The notes below the pieces were generated by a model. The model was not told the DNA's origin. It saw only the letters and a list, made by a program, of their open reading frames with translations, and searched no databases. Source: Micromonospora nigra (lineage in GTDB: Bacteria > Actinomycetota > Actinomycetes > Mycobacteriales > Micromonosporaceae). Taken from it: DNA of 64,000 nt. The position numbers were made by a program, and so were the translations under genes. The stretch covers positions 4,703,501-4,767,500 of the forward strand of contig NZ_FMHT01000003.1 in the NCBI RefSeq assembly GCF_900091585.1. The letters run 5' to 3'. Shown here piece by piece: positions 33,745-42,563 of the stretch. The first letter of the stretch is position 1. Every line of letters starts with the position of its first letter.

Positions 33745-35481
33745 ATGGCAGCCCGGACGCCGACGCTCGACACGTTCCCGGCCCTGCGGGCCTGGCAACG
33801 CAAGGCCCTGGTGGAGTACCTCCGCCGACGCAGCGAGGACTTCACCGCGGTCGCCACCCCCGGCGCCGGCAAGACCACCTTCGCGCTGCGGATCGCGGCC
33901 GAGCTGCTCGCCGACGGGACCGTCGAGGCCGTCACGGTCGTGGCGCCCACCGAGCACCTCAAGACCCAGTGGGCCGCCTCGGCGGCGCGGGTGGGCATTC
34001 AGCTCGACTCGGCCTTCCGCAACGCCGACCTGCACTCCTCGGCGGACTTCCACGGGGCCGTGGTCACCTACGCCCAGGTCGGCATGGCGCCCCAGGTGCA
34101 CCGGCGACGCACCATGACCCGCCGCACCCTGGTCATCCTGGACGAGATCCACCACGCGGGCGACTCCCGCACCTGGGGCGACGGAGTGAAGGCGGCATTC
34201 GAACCCGCGGTACGCCGCCTCATGCTCACCGGGACCCCGTTCCGCTCCGACGACAACCCCATCCCGTTCGTCACCTACGAGCGGGGCGGGGACGGGCTGC
34301 TGCGCTCCCGCGCCGACTCCGTGTACGGCTACGCCGACGCGCTGCGCGAGGGCGTGGTGCGGCCGGTGCTGTTCCTGGCGTACTCCGGGGAGACCCGTTG
34401 GCGGACCAACGCGGGGGAGGAACTGGCGGCCCGGCTGGGCGAGCCCATGACGCAGGATCTCGTCGCGCAGGCCTGGCGGACCGCACTCGACCCGGCCGGG
34501 GACTGGATGCCGCAGGTGCTGCGCGCCGCCGACGCCCGACTCAGCGTGCTCCGCGACGCCGGCATGCCCGACGCCGGCGGGCTGGTCATCGCCAGCGACC
34601 AGCAGACCGCCCGCTCGTACGCCAAGCTCATCGAGCAGTTGACGGGCGAACGGGCGGCTGTGGTGCTCTCCGACGACGTCGGGGCCTCCGCCCGGATCGC
34701 CGCGTTCGCCGAGTCACAGCAGCGCTGGCTGGTGGCGGTGCGGATGGTCTCGGAGGGCGTCGACATTCCCCGGCTGGCCGTCGGGGTGTACGCCACCAGT
34801 GCCAGCACCCCGCTGTACTTCGCCCAGGCGATCGGCCGGTTCGTGCGTGCCCGACGGCCCGGGGAGACCGCGTCGGTCTTCCTGCCGAGCGTGCCGCACC
34901 TGCTCGGCCTGGCCAGCGAGATGGAGGCCGAACGCGACCACGTGCTCGGCAAGCCGAAGGACCGCGAGGGCTTCGACGACGATCTGCTGGAACGCGCCCA
35001 GCGTGACGATCAGGCCAGCGGTGAGCTGGAGAAGCGGTTCGCGGCGCTGTCGGCCACCGCCGAGCTGGACCAGGTGATCTTCGACGGTGCCTCCTTCGGC
35101 ACCGCGGCCCAGGCGGGCACCCCCGAGGAGGAGGAGTACCTCGGCCTTCCCGGCCTGCTCACCGCCGACCAGGTGGCGATGCTGCTCAGCAAGCGGCAGG
35201 CCGAGCAGCTCGCGGCGCAGCGTCGGCGGGTGACCGACCGGGCCGCCGGCGAGGCGGCGTCCGCCCCGGTGCAGGCACCGCCCGCGCCGATGAGTGCCGC
35301 CCAGCGTCGCGTGGCGCTGCGTCGTCAGCTCAACGCCCTGGTGGCCGCGCGGCACCATCGGACCGGCCAACCGCACGGCAAGATCCACGCGGAGCTGCGC
35401 CGGTTGTGTGGCGGCCCGCCGAGCGCCCAGGCCACCATCGAGCAACTCGAAGAGCGCATCGCCACCGTCCAGACGCTCTGA
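33745..35481 (+). CDS. DEAD/DEAH-box helicase (XPB/SF2-like)
   Basis: A 578-residue superfamily 2 helicase. Domain 1 carries Walker A TPGAGKTT, motif Ia VVAPTEHLKTQW, motif II DEIHHAGD and motif III LTGTPFRSD. Domain 2 carries SEGVDIPRL and the Arg-finger motif QAIGRFVRARRPGE. The last 150 residues are an Ala/Gln/Arg-rich coiled region. This form is common in actinobacteria near sigA, and its substrate is unknown. ATG at 33745 follows GGAG by about 7 nt; the open frame upstream has GC-rich non-coding character. Confidence 0.9.
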   Translation: MAARTPTLDTFPALRAWQRKALVEYLRRRSEDFTAVATPGAGKTTFALRIAAELLADGTVEAVTVVAPTEHLKTQWAASAARVGIQLDSAFRNADLHSSADFHGAVVTYAQVGMAPQVHRRRTMTRRTLVILDEIHHAGDSRTWGDGVKAAFEPAVRRLMLTGTPFRSDDNPIPFVTYERGGDGLLRSRADSVYGYADALREGVVRPVLFLAYSGETRWRTNAGEELAARLGEPMTQDLVAQAWRTALDPAGDWMPQVLRAADARLSVLRDAGMPDAGGLVIASDQQTARSYAKLIEQLTGERAAVVLSDDVGASARIAAFAESQQRWLVAVRMVSEGVDIPRLAVGVYATSASTPLYFAQAIGRFVRARRPGETASVFLPSVPHLLGLASEMEAERDHVLGKPKDREGFDDDLLERAQRDDQASGELEKRFAALSATAELDQVIFDGASFGTAAQAGTPEEEEYLGLPGLLTADQVAMLLSKRQAEQLAAQRRRVTDRAAGEAASAPVQAPPAPMSAAQRRVALRRQLNALVAARHHRTGQPHGKIHAELRRLCGGPPSAQATIEQLEERIATVQTL

Positions 35482-35620
35482 CGGCGGGCCGGAGGGTCCG
35501 GGTCCGCGGTTCCCGTGGTGCAGCCAGGTCGCCCGGCTGGGCCGACGGTGAGCGCTGCCGGCCGTGGGATGCCCCTACCGGCCCGCTGGGCGCCCGGTGG
35601 GGCCACCGGGTGGCTTCACA

Positions 35621-35700
35621 CTCCCGGCGGGCCACAGCGGGCTCCTGCGGGCCACAGCGGGCCACAGCGGGATCCTGCGGGCTTCTGGCGGCCGCACAGC
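35621..35700. repeat. array of 10-bp repeat units
   Basis: GCCACAGCGG occurs in register at 35631, 35651 and 35661, interleaved with GCTCCTGCGG (35641) and GATCCTGCGG (35671). Flanking decamers are more diverged but keep the 10-bp period. Confidence 0.8.
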
Positions 35701-35798
35701 GGTCGCCGGGGCCCGCCGCTGTGCGGGGCCGTCCCGGCGTCCGGGACGGTCGCCTGCCGCGCCCGGAGGCCCGCCGGACGGGCCGGACGAGGCGAGAA

Positions 35799-35838
35799 AG
35801 CCGGCCGGAGACACCCCCACGGGTGTCTCCGGCCGGCT
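35799..35838 (-). terminator. terminator after the DUF7455 gene
   Basis: A perfect 18-bp stem (35799-35816 with 35821-35838) with a 4-nt loop. On the minus strand it is followed by a short T run (GCTTTCTC), so it points to the DUF7455 gene, which ends 16 bp before it. Confidence 0.9.
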
Positions 35839-35854
35839 ATGTCGAGTTGCGGAT

Positions 35855-36088
35855 TCAGTTCGCCATCAGATCGGCGCCACGCCAACTGAACTCCGGGTCC
35901 GCCGCGAACCGCACGGTGATCTTCACGAGATCCTCCGCGTACTTGTTCGCGTGGTGCCCACAGAACACCAGCTCGCTCCCACCCGCCAGAGTGATCCGGA
36001 GCTTGCCGGCAGCGTTGCAGCGGTCGCACCGTTCATCGGCGGCCGGGGGGCTCACCGTTTCGGGCGGCGGCGTGAGGGTCGGGGTCAT
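35855..36088 (-). CDS. DUF7455 small zinc-finger-like protein
   Basis: A 77-residue protein with a Pro/Thr-rich N-terminus and a C-terminal domain ERCDRCNAAGKLRITL...LVFCGHHANKYAEDL. The CxxC plus Cys-x-His-His arrangement looks like a single zinc-binding site. The family is found next to sigA in actinobacteria and has no known role. ATG at 36088 is preceded by GGAGG about 6 nt upstream; an in-frame upstream ATG at 36121 lacks such a site. Confidence 0.85.
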   Translation of the reverse strand: MTPTLTPPPETVSPPAADERCDRCNAAGKLRITLAGGSELVFCGHHANKYAEDLVKITVRFAADPEFSWRGADLMAN

Positions 36089-36334
36089 CGCCTTCCTCCT
36101 CTGGTCGTCACCGATGAACACGTTCTTCGGTCGTTACTCACCTATCGTGCAACACCCTTACCGAGCCTTGCCTTCCCTGTGTGCCCGCGGGGGACCGAGG
36201 TCACACATGGCTGCGGACAGTGTGCCGTGCAACAAGGGTGCCACGTCAACGATCACAATCGTGCATCCACGCGATCACCATCTGATGATGCACGCCAGGT
36301 GATCAAAACGACACGTACGGTTGACGAATGCGGA

Positions 36335-37945
36335 TCAGTCGAGGTAGTCCCGCAGCACCTGTGAGCGCGACGGGTGTCGCAGCTTCGACATCGTCTTGGA
36401 CTCGATCTGCCGGATCCGCTCCCGCGTGACCCCGTAGACCTGCCCGATCTCGTCCAGCGTGCGCGGCTGCCCGTCGGTGAGGCCGAAACGCAGGCGTACC
36501 ACGCCCGCCTCACGCTCGGACAACGTCTGGAGCACCTGCTGGAGCTGATCCTGGAGCAGGGAGAACGAGACCGCGTCGACGGCGACCACGGCCTCCGAGT
36601 CCTCGATGAAGTCACCGAGCTGGCTGTCGCCCTCGTCGCCGATGGTCTGGTCGAGCGAGATGGGCTCCCGAGCGTACTGCTGGATCTCCAGCACCTTCTC
36701 GGGTGTGATGTCCATCTCCTTCGCCAGCTCCTCCGGCGTGGGCTCGCGGCCCAGGTCCTGGAGCAGCTCGCGCTGGATCCGGCCGAGTTTGTTGATCACC
36801 TCGACCATGTGGACGGGGATGCGGATGGTGCGGGCCTGGTCGGCCATGGCGCGGGTGATGGCCTGGCGGATCCACCAGGTGGCGTAGGTGGAGAACTTGT
36901 AGCCCTTGGTGTAGTCGAACTTCTCGACGGCGCGGATCAGGCCGAGGTTGCCTTCCTGGATCAGGTCGAGGAAGGCCATGCCGCGTCCCGTGTACCGCTT
37001 GGCCAGCGAGACCACCAGCCGCAGGTTCGCCTCCAGCAGGTGGTTCTTGGCCCGTTCGCCGTCGCGGGAGATCCAGAGCAGGTCGCGCTGCATCTCGCGG
37101 GTGAGCTTGTCCTCGCCCTCCTCGGCGGCGCGCAGCTGCTCCGCCGCGTACAGGCCGGCCTCGATCCGCTTCGCCAGCTCGACCTCCTGCTCGGCGTTGA
37201 GCAGGGGGACCTTGCCGATCTGCTTCAGGTACGCCCGGACCGAGTCCGCCGAGGCGGTCAGCTCCGCGTCCCGGCGGGCCTGCTTGAGCGCCTCGGACTC
37301 CTCGTCGTCCCACTCGAAGTCGTTGTCGGTGGCGGAGCTGGCGGCGTCGGCCTCGGCGGCCCGGGTCAGCTCGGCCGGCTCCTCGACGACCACGTCCTCG
37401 ACCTCGGCGGCCAACTCCTCCGGGTCGACATCGCCCTCCGCGGCGTCGCCCTTGGCCTTGCCGCCGGCCTTGGTGGTCTTCGCGGCTCCGGTCGCGGCCG
37501 CGACGGTGGCCTTGGTGGCCCGCGTGGCCTTCTTGGCCGGCGCGGCGGCCGTGGCCGCCACCTCGGCCGTGGTGCCGGTGGCCTTGCGGGCGGTCGCCTT
37601 GCGCGGGGCGGGGGCCGGGGCCTCCTCCGCGGCGGGCGCCTGCTTCGGGGCGGGCGCGGCGGCCTTCCTGGTCGTCTTGGCGGTGGTGGCCCGGGAGGCG
37701 GGGGTGGCCGAGCGGGCGGCGGCGACCCGGCGTCGGGTGGTGGCCGAGCCGTCCACGACCACCGTCACGCCGGCCTCGGAGAGCGCCCGCAGGATCTTCT
37801 TGGCCTGGGCCGGAGTCACCTCGGCGGACTCGACGGTGCGCGCGAGCTGGGCCGACGTGAGCTGGCCGCCGGCGCTCTGCGCGTGGGCGATCAGGGTGTC
37901 GGTGAGCGAGCGAACGTCGGCGCCGTTCTGGCGGGGTTCTGTCAC
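36335..37945 (-). CDS. sigA: primary RNA polymerase sigma factor SigA (RpoD/HrdB)
   Basis: The housekeeping sigma factor. The 536-residue protein has an N-terminal region 1.1-like part ([20 protein letters not shown]), a long Ala/Lys/Thr-rich spacer (about residues 80-190), an acidic stretch, then regions 1.2 ([15 protein letters not shown]), 2 ([30 protein letters not shown]), 3 and 4 ([19 protein letters not shown]). GTG at 37945 follows GGAAGG by 6 nt. It shares 204 identical bases with sigB over region 2. It is divergent from the inositol monophosphatase gene, as in M. tuberculosis where suhB, cei and sigA are neighbours. Confidence 0.96.
   Translation of the reverse strand: MTEPRQNGADVRSLTDTLIAHAQSAGGQLTSAQLARTVESAEVTPAQAKKILRALSEAGVTVVVDGSATTRRRVAAARSATPASRATTAKTTRKAAAPAPKQAPAAEEAPAPAPRKATARKATGTTAEVAATAAAPAKKATRATKATVAAATGAAKTTKAGGKAKGDAAEGDVDPEELAAEVEDVVVEEPAELTRAAEADAASSATDNDFEWDDEESEALKQARRDAELTASADSVRAYLKQIGKVPLLNAEQEVELAKRIEAGLYAAEQLRAAEEGEDKLTREMQRDLLWISRDGERAKNHLLEANLRLVVSLAKRYTGRGMAFLDLIQEGNLGLIRAVEKFDYTKGYKFSTYATWWIRQAITRAMADQARTIRIPVHMVEVINKLGRIQRELLQDLGREPTPEELAKEMDITPEKVLEIQQYAREPISLDQTIGDEGDSQLGDFIEDSEAVVAVDAVSFSLLQDQLQQVLQTLSEREAGVVRLRFGLTDGQPRTLDEIGQVYGVTRERIRQIESKTMSKLRHPSRSQVLRDYLD
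36800..37003. repeat. 204-bp perfect identity with sigB (19247-19450)
   Basis: These 204 bases of sigA are identical, including all synonymous sites, to 19247-19450 of sigB. Identity stops at both ends. After 7 mostly different bases a further stretch of about 40 identical bases follows on the downstream side in plus-strand coordinates. Confidence 0.97.
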
Positions 37946-38088
37946 GAATGACCTTCCGGAGGCGAAGAGCGAGCACGGCCGGGGTGCCGGCGCAGCGTGG
38001 GGCGTCACGCCGGGCGATGTGGTTGAGGAACCCCCGCGTCCCGGGCCGGCCGGTCGGTCGACCGCCCGTGGCGCGTGGGCAGGGGTGA

Positions 38089-38094
38089 ATTGTA
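38089..38094 (-). promoter_or_regulatory. candidate -10 of sigA
   Basis: On the minus strand TACAAT stands out in GC-rich sequence about 145 bp upstream of the sigA GTG. The -35 position is not convincing. Confidence 0.35.
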
Positions 38095-38233
38095 ACGCCG
38101 TCTGCGGCGATCATCCTGCGCCGCACGGCGGACCGGCGGTGGGGACCGCCGATTCGGCGCAGATGTGGACTTTGTAAGGATGATACCCGCGCGTGACCCG
38201 GAACACCCCGGTCGTGCGGGAAGGGGACGGACG

Positions 38234-39055
38234 ATGGACCGCACGGCGGCACCGCCTCGGGAACTGTTGGAGATCGCGATCGACGTGGCCCGGGACGCGG
38301 CGACGACGGCATACCGGATGCGGGCCGAGGGGGTCTCGGTCGCCGCGACCAAGAGCACCGTCACCGACGTGGTGACCGCCGCCGACCGGGCGGTGGAGCG
38401 GCAGGTGGTCGAGGCCCTGCGCCGCCGCCGGCCGGACGACGCGGTGCTGGGGGAGGAGTTCGGCGCGGCGGAGCACGTTGCCGCCGGGCCGGATCGGGTC
38501 CGGTGGATCGTCGACCCGATCGACGGCACCGTCAACTACCTGTACGGGCTGGCGCACTGCGGGGTGTCGCTGGCCGCGGAGGTCGACGGCGAGGTGGTGG
38601 CCGGCGTGGTCCGCAACGCCTTCACCGGCGAGGAGTGGACCGCCACGGCCGGCAGCGGGGCCTGGCGCGACGGTCGGCGGCTGCGTTGCTCCACCGAGAC
38701 CGACCTCGGTCAGGCACTGGTCGCCACCGGCTTCGGCTACGACCCCGGCCGGCGGGCCCACCAGGCGCGGGTGCTGGCCGGGCTGATCGCCGACGTGCGT
38801 GACATCCGCCGGCTCGGCGCGGCGGCGCTGGACCTCTGCCTCACCGCGGAGGGGCGGGTCGACGCGTACTTCGAGAAGGGCCTCGCCCCCTGGGACCTGG
38901 CGGCCGGCGGACTGATCGCCAGGGAGGCGGGGCTGCGCGTCGCCGGACTGGCGGGCCTGCCGCCCGGGGCGGACATGGTGGTCGCGGCCCCGCCGGCGCT
39001 GTTCGGGCCCCTGCACGCCCGCCTCGTCGACCTGGACGCGTCGGGCGGGCCGTGA
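38234..39055 (+). CDS. suhB: inositol monophosphatase family protein (SuhB-like)
   Basis: A Mg-dependent phosphatase of the inositol monophosphatase/fructose bisphosphatase superfamily. The 273-residue protein has all three metal motifs: GEEFG, WIVDPIDGTVNYLYG and APWDLAAGGLIAREAG. Its position beside sigA and the LytR_C gene matches suhB of M. tuberculosis. The real substrate could be inositol phosphate or another sugar phosphate. ATG at 38234 is chosen over an upstream ATG at 38165 because homologues start near MDRT and the extra stretch is not protein-like. Confidence 0.9.
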   Translation: MDRTAAPPRELLEIAIDVARDAATTAYRMRAEGVSVAATKSTVTDVVTAADRAVERQVVEALRRRRPDDAVLGEEFGAAEHVAAGPDRVRWIVDPIDGTVNYLYGLAHCGVSLAAEVDGEVVAGVVRNAFTGEEWTATAGSGAWRDGRRLRCSTETDLGQALVATGFGYDPGRRAHQARVLAGLIADVRDIRRLGAAALDLCLTAEGRVDAYFEKGLAPWDLAAGGLIAREAGLRVAGLAGLPPGADMVVAAPPALFGPLHARLVDLDASGGP

Positions 39056-39092
39056 GGCTCACCCGCCGGGGACCGGGCCGTGCGGCTCACCC
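39047..39092. repeat. 18-bp repeat over the suhB stop codon
   Basis: GGGCCGTGAGGCTCACCC (39047-39064) recurs at 39075-39092 with one mismatch, period 28 bp. The first copy contains the suhB TGA. Confidence 0.85.
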
Positions 39093-39150
39093 CCGGGGGC
39101 CTGGGGACGCCTCCGGCGGGTGTCGCTCAGGGCGGGCGCCCGCCCGGGCC

Positions 39151-39198
39151 GCGACCCCGTCCGGCGGCGACCCCGTCCGGTGGCGACCCCGTCCGGTG
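39151..39198. repeat. 16-bp triple tandem repeat
   Basis: GCGACCCCGTCCGGYG occurs three times end to end (39151, 39167, 39183), with a single C/T difference, in the spacer between two convergent genes. Confidence 0.95.
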
Positions 39199-39217
39199 GG
39201 CTCGCGGCCTGGCGGGG

Positions 39218-39246
39218 CGGACCGGTCAGTTGCGGACCGGTCAGTT
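39218..39246. repeat. 14-bp repeat over the LytR_C gene stop codon
   Basis: CGGACCGGTCAGTT occurs at 39218-39231 and 39233-39246. The second copy contains the stop codon of the minus-strand gene (39241-39243). Confidence 0.92.
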
Positions 39247-39768
39247 CTCGACCGGCATCGGGCAGGAACCCGGCGGGGCCACGGGTGACCCCAGGTCGCC
39301 GAGCGACTGGTTGACCTCGGTGGTGGTGGCGAGCTGCTGGAAACTCTCGCCCAGCACCACGTCGACCACGTCGTCGTCGCGTTCGGCGTCGTACTCGACC
39401 ACGGCGTTGTTGAGGAAGTAGGCGCGCAGCAGGTGCGCCGAGCCGACCCCCTTGGGGCCGTACCGCAGCACCGCGACGTCGTCGGTCTTCTTCTTGGTCT
39501 CCGCGACCTTCTGCACCTGGAACTTGCGGTTGCTGAAGTCGTCGGCGACGCCGCGCGCCCGGCCGCTCTGCTCGGTGCCGTTCAGCACGTTGATCTTGAC
39601 GTCCTTGGGTTCGCGCAGGGTGACGTCCGCGCGTGGCCACTCCGCGGGGCAGCTCTCGGCCACCGCCTCGCCCTGGGTGTCGCGGACCAGGGCGACGACG
39701 ACGAAGACCAGAGCGACCACCGCCAGCAGGCCGACGACAACGAGTGCTCGCACTCGCGCAAAGCTCAT
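39241..39768 (-). CDS. cei: LytR C-terminal-domain envelope protein, Cei-like
   Basis: A 175-residue protein with one N-terminal membrane segment (about residues 8-29) and an extracellular LytR_C domain (about 55-150, KINVLNGTEQSGRARGVADDF and VAVLRYGPKG). Its place between the inositol monophosphatase and DUF4193 genes matches Rv2700 (Cei), needed for cell-envelope integrity in M. tuberculosis. The symbol is given by that synteny and domain match. The C-terminal tail carries a cysteine (GSCPMPVEN) which could pair with Cys40 outside the cell. Confidence 0.87.
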   Translation of the reverse strand: MSFARVRALVVVGLLAVVALVFVVVALVRDTQGEAVAESCPAEWPRADVTLREPKDVKINVLNGTEQSGRARGVADDFSNRKFQVQKVAETKKKTDDVAVLRYGPKGVGSAHLLRAYFLNNAVVEYDAERDDDVVDVVLGESFQQLATTTEVNQSLGDLGSPVAPPGSCPMPVEN

Positions 39769-40187
39769 CAGGGCGCTCCCGGACAGTGTTGGGTGGCGGC
39801 GGGCGGCCGACGGTCGTGTGCCGCCCGACGGCCGCCGGGTACGCCGCTGAGGTTATCGGTTGTCCGGCGGACGCGTGGAAACAGTCGGACATGCCGGCGC
39901 GCCATCCGGGAAGCGGGTACTACTACCCCTATCTTCGTGTCGCCTGAGTCACATTGGGAACAACTTCGCGTGCAGGGGCGTACATCTCAGCCACAAGGGC
40001 GGTATACATGCCTCGCCCAAAGGGGGGGTAAGGTTCCGCGCTCGCCGGGGAGATCCTCCGGCGGCACCGGCCCGCCCGGTCGTCGGGTCGGGTGACCGAC
40101 ACTTGTGGTGACCGGCCAGCGGAACCGAAACAGCGTCGTCCGGCGTTACAACCGGCAGCGACAACATCGAAATGGGAGAGTGAACCG
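39769..40187. other. 419-bp divergent spacer between cei and DUF4193 genes
   Basis: No protein gene is supported. Candidate -10 hexamers are TAACCT on the minus strand (39855-39850), about 80 bp upstream of cei, and TATACA on the plus strand (40003-40008), which would give DUF4193 a leader of about 170 nt. The region around 39910-40010 is noticeably AT-richer than its surroundings. No riboswitch or known RNA was recognised. Confidence 0.5.
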
Positions 40188-40484
40188 ATGGCCACCGACT
40201 ACGACGCCCCGCGTCGCGACGAGGTCGACCTCGGCGAGGACAGCCTGGAAGAGCTCAAGGCCCGACGGGTCGACTCACAGTCGGGTGCCGTCGACGTCGA
40301 CGAGGCCGAGGTGGCCGAGAGTTTCGAGCTGCCCGGGGCCGACCTGGCCGACGAGGAACTCACGGTCAAGGTCCTGCCGATGCAGCAGGACGAGTTCCGG
40401 TGCGCCCGCTGCTTCCTCGTGCACCACCGCAGCCAGCTGGCGACCCAGCGCAACGGCGAGTTGATCTGCCGCGAGTGCGTCTGA
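40188..40484 (+). CDS. DUF4193 acidic zinc-ribbon protein
   Basis: A 98-residue actinobacterial protein. The N-terminal two-thirds is strongly acidic (EVDLGEDSLEELKARR and similar). The C-terminal third holds a CARC...CREC pair, an apparent four-cysteine zinc ribbon. Homologues sit beside the dut and sigA genes in mycobacteria, and the function is unknown. ATG at 40188 follows GGGAGAG by 7 nt. A GC-rich hairpin (40503-40530) lies 18 bp after the stop. Confidence 0.9.
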   Translation: MATDYDAPRRDEVDLGEDSLEELKARRVDSQSGAVDVDEAEVAESFELPGADLADEELTVKVLPMQQDEFRCARCFLVHHRSQLATQRNGELICRECV

Positions 40485-40502
40485 ACCCGTAGGCGACCAC
40501 CG

Positions 40503-40530
40503 GCGGCGGCTCCCCCGGTGGAGCCGCCGC
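40503..40530 (+). terminator. terminator after the DUF4193 gene
   Basis: An 11-bp perfect stem (40503-40513 with 40520-40530) and a 6-nt loop. Confidence 0.7.
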
Positions 40531-40615
40531 TGCCCGCTCGTCGTGCGGCACGGCGGTGTTCCTGCTTGACTCGTGATCCTGGGCCGCGGGGGCGGCCACC
40601 ACCGGGAGGTCCGAC

Positions 40616-41425
40616 ATGGGCGAGGGCGGCACCGATCCTGGTACCGGGCAGCAACTGGGCGAGACCGTCGCGGCGTTGACCGCCGACGACGTCGCGCCGG
40701 CCCGGCGCCGGCAACTGCTCGGCCGGCTGGTCGGGCAGGCCCGCGCGCGCGGCGTCGGTGACCTGTTCAAGCCGCGCGGGGTCGTGCGGTGGATGGTGGA
40801 GACCGTCGCCGAGGTCGCCCCGCACGTGCCCGTCCGCGACCTGGCCACCCTGCGCCGGCACTTCCCCGGGCTCGACGGCGACGAGTTGGCCGATCGGCTG
40901 ACCCGCAACGCGGCCCGGGCGACCGCCGGTGTGGGAGCGGCCGGCGGCGGTGCCTCCGCCGTGCAGTGGACCGTCGCGCCCGCCCTGCTCTCCGCGCCCG
41001 TGCTGCTGGCCGCCGAGACGGTCGCGGTGGTCGCGGTCGAACTCAAACTCGTCGGTGAGCTGCACGAGGTGTACGGCGTACCCCTGCCCACCAGCGGCAG
41101 CCAGCGGGCCGTGGCGCTGGTGCAGTCCTGGGCCAGCCAGCGCGGCATCAACCCGATGATGCCGGGGGTCGGGGTCGGCGCGGTGCTGGGCACCGCCGCC
41201 CGCCAGGAACTGCGGGACACTCTGCTCAAACGCTTCGGGCGGAACCTGACCACGCTGGGGCCGTTCCTCACCGGCGCGGCCGTGGCCGGCTACCTCAACC
41301 GGCGGGCCACCCGCGCGCTGGCCGACGAACTGCGCACCGACCTGCGCCGCCAGGCGAAGGCCCTGCCGGGCGTCCCGCCCGGCCCGCCCGCCCTGCCCAC
41401 CGGTCCCGGCGACCCGTCCAGCTAG
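40616..41425 (+). CDS. conserved hypothetical membrane protein
   Basis: A 269-residue protein I do not recognise. It has a helical, charged N-terminal half (residues 1-100), an Ala/Val-rich hydrophobic stretch at about 117-145 (PALLSAPVLLAAETVAVVAV), a middle part with a VALVQSWASQRGINPMMPG motif, a second hydrophobic stretch near 212-232 and a Pro-rich tail. The layout suggests a membrane-associated protein with two hairpin helices. The ATG at 40616 has a weak GGGAGG upstream. It converges with the DUF3093 gene, with 15 bp between. Confidence 0.8.
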   Translation: MGEGGTDPGTGQQLGETVAALTADDVAPARRRQLLGRLVGQARARGVGDLFKPRGVVRWMVETVAEVAPHVPVRDLATLRRHFPGLDGDELADRLTRNAARATAGVGAAGGGASAVQWTVAPALLSAPVLLAAETVAVVAVELKLVGELHEVYGVPLPTSGSQRAVALVQSWASQRGINPMMPGVGVGAVLGTAARQELRDTLLKRFGRNLTTLGPFLTGAAVAGYLNRRATRALADELRTDLRRQAKALPGVPPGPPALPTGPGDPSS

Positions 41426-41440
41426 GGACCGGAACGGGGG

Positions 41441-41944
41441 TCAGCGGGCCGCGTCGCGGGCGGCGAGCAGCGCCTCGGCCAGCTCGACCGGGTGGCGGGT
41501 GCTGACCACCCAGAAGGGGGTCGGGTCGGCGGGGTCGTCGAGCACCACCTGGACCGCCCCGGCGACCCACGGCCGCTGGACCACGAACGCCAGCGGGTCC
41601 GCCCCGACGCCGAGCGCCTCGCGGCGGCCGGCGGCGTCGAGCGGGATCACGTCGGCGACGAACCGCGCGGGCAGCCGGGCGTCGTCCACCCACAGCTCGC
41701 CGTCGCGCACCGAGACCCGGATCCGGCCCAGCCAGAGCATCGCGGCCAGGGCGCCGGGCAGCAGCACCACGAACGGCAGCCAGGCGCGCACACCGGGCGC
41801 GCCCATCCACACCTCGACGGCGAGCATCGTCGCCGCCGCGAACCCCGCCAGCCACAGCCACCAGGGCAGGAAGAGGCGTTCCGCGTGCGCCGCGGGGACT
41901 GCGGCGGACGGCGCGGACGGCGACTTCGACGGCGACTGGCTCAC
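41441..41944 (-). CDS. DUF3093 membrane protein
   Basis: A 167-residue protein with a Ser/Pro-rich N-terminus, two membrane segments (about residues 25-43 and 54-72) and a cytosolic DUF3093 domain ([20 protein letters not shown], then [29 protein letters not shown]). It lies opposite dut, as in M. tuberculosis. The function is unknown. GTG at 41944 is the only in-frame start near the N-terminus, but AGGA abuts it directly, so the true start may be further upstream at a rarer codon. Confidence 0.85.
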   Translation of the reverse strand: MSQSPSKSPSAPSAAVPAAHAERLFLPWWLWLAGFAAATMLAVEVWMGAPGVRAWLPFVVLLPGALAAMLWLGRIRVSVRDGELWVDDARLPARFVADVIPLDAAGRREALGVGADPLAFVVQRPWVAGAVQVVLDDPADPTPFWVVSTRHPVELAEALLAARDAAR

Positions 41945-42031
41945 TCCTGCCAGGGTACGGCGCGTCGCGGGTCGGGCACCGGGCAGGATGGCAGGGTCAC
42001 CCCTGGAAAATTCGGACGGAAGTGGGTAACC

Positions 42032-42538
42032 GTGACCGACGTCGTGACCGTGCCGGTGCGGCAGCTCGACCCCGAGCTGCCGCTGCCGGCGTACGCCCAG
42101 CCCGGTGACGCGGGTGCCGACCTGGTGGCCGCCGCGGACGTGGAGCTGCCGCCCGGCGGGCGGGCCCTGGTGCCGACCGGGGTGGCGGTCGCGTTGCCGC
42201 AGGGCTACGTCGGTCTGGTCCACCCCCGGTCAGGGCTGGCGGCGAGGCTCGGCGTGACGGTGCTCAACGCGCCCGGTACGGTCGACGCCGGCTACCGGGG
42301 TGAGATCCTGGTCAACCTGATCAACCATGATCGGGACGCGCCGGCGAAGATCTCCCGGGGCGACCGCATCGCGCAGCTCGTGGTGCAGCGGGTCGAGCGG
42401 GCGGTGTTCCAGCCGGTGGCCGAGCTGCCGGCGTCGCGGCGCGGCACCGGCGGGCACGGTTCCACCGGCGGGCACGCCGGGCTGGTGCCGCCGTCGGCGC
42501 AGTCGCCGGGCGGGTGGACGGAAGAGGTGACAGGGTGA
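42032..42538 (+). CDS. dut: dUTP diphosphatase Dut
   Basis: Hydrolyses dUTP to dUMP, supplying the thymidylate precursor and keeping uracil out of DNA. The 168-residue trimeric dUTPase has all five motifs: [39 protein letters not shown] and the C-terminal [11 protein letters not shown] 25-residue extension follows the last motif. The GTG at 42032 follows GGAAG. DUF3710, OB-fold and DUF3159 genes follow on the same strand. Confidence 0.96.
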   Translation: MTDVVTVPVRQLDPELPLPAYAQPGDAGADLVAAADVELPPGGRALVPTGVAVALPQGYVGLVHPRSGLAARLGVTVLNAPGTVDAGYRGEILVNLINHDRDAPAKISRGDRIAQLVVQRVERAVFQPVAELPASRRGTGGHGSTGGHAGLVPPSAQSPGGWTEEVTG

Positions 42539-42563
42539 GTGCGAACAGCGGAGGGTGGGCGCA

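Larger units (their letters stand above)
35482..35854. other. 373-bp spacer with decamer repeats and hairpins
   Basis: No protein gene is supported here. The stretch contains an array of 10-bp units (35621-35700), a hairpin at 35694-35724 (9-bp stem GCACAGCGG with CCGCTGTGC, 13-nt loop) and the 18-bp terminator stem at 35799-35838. Open frames across it have no recognisable protein character. Confidence 0.7.
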
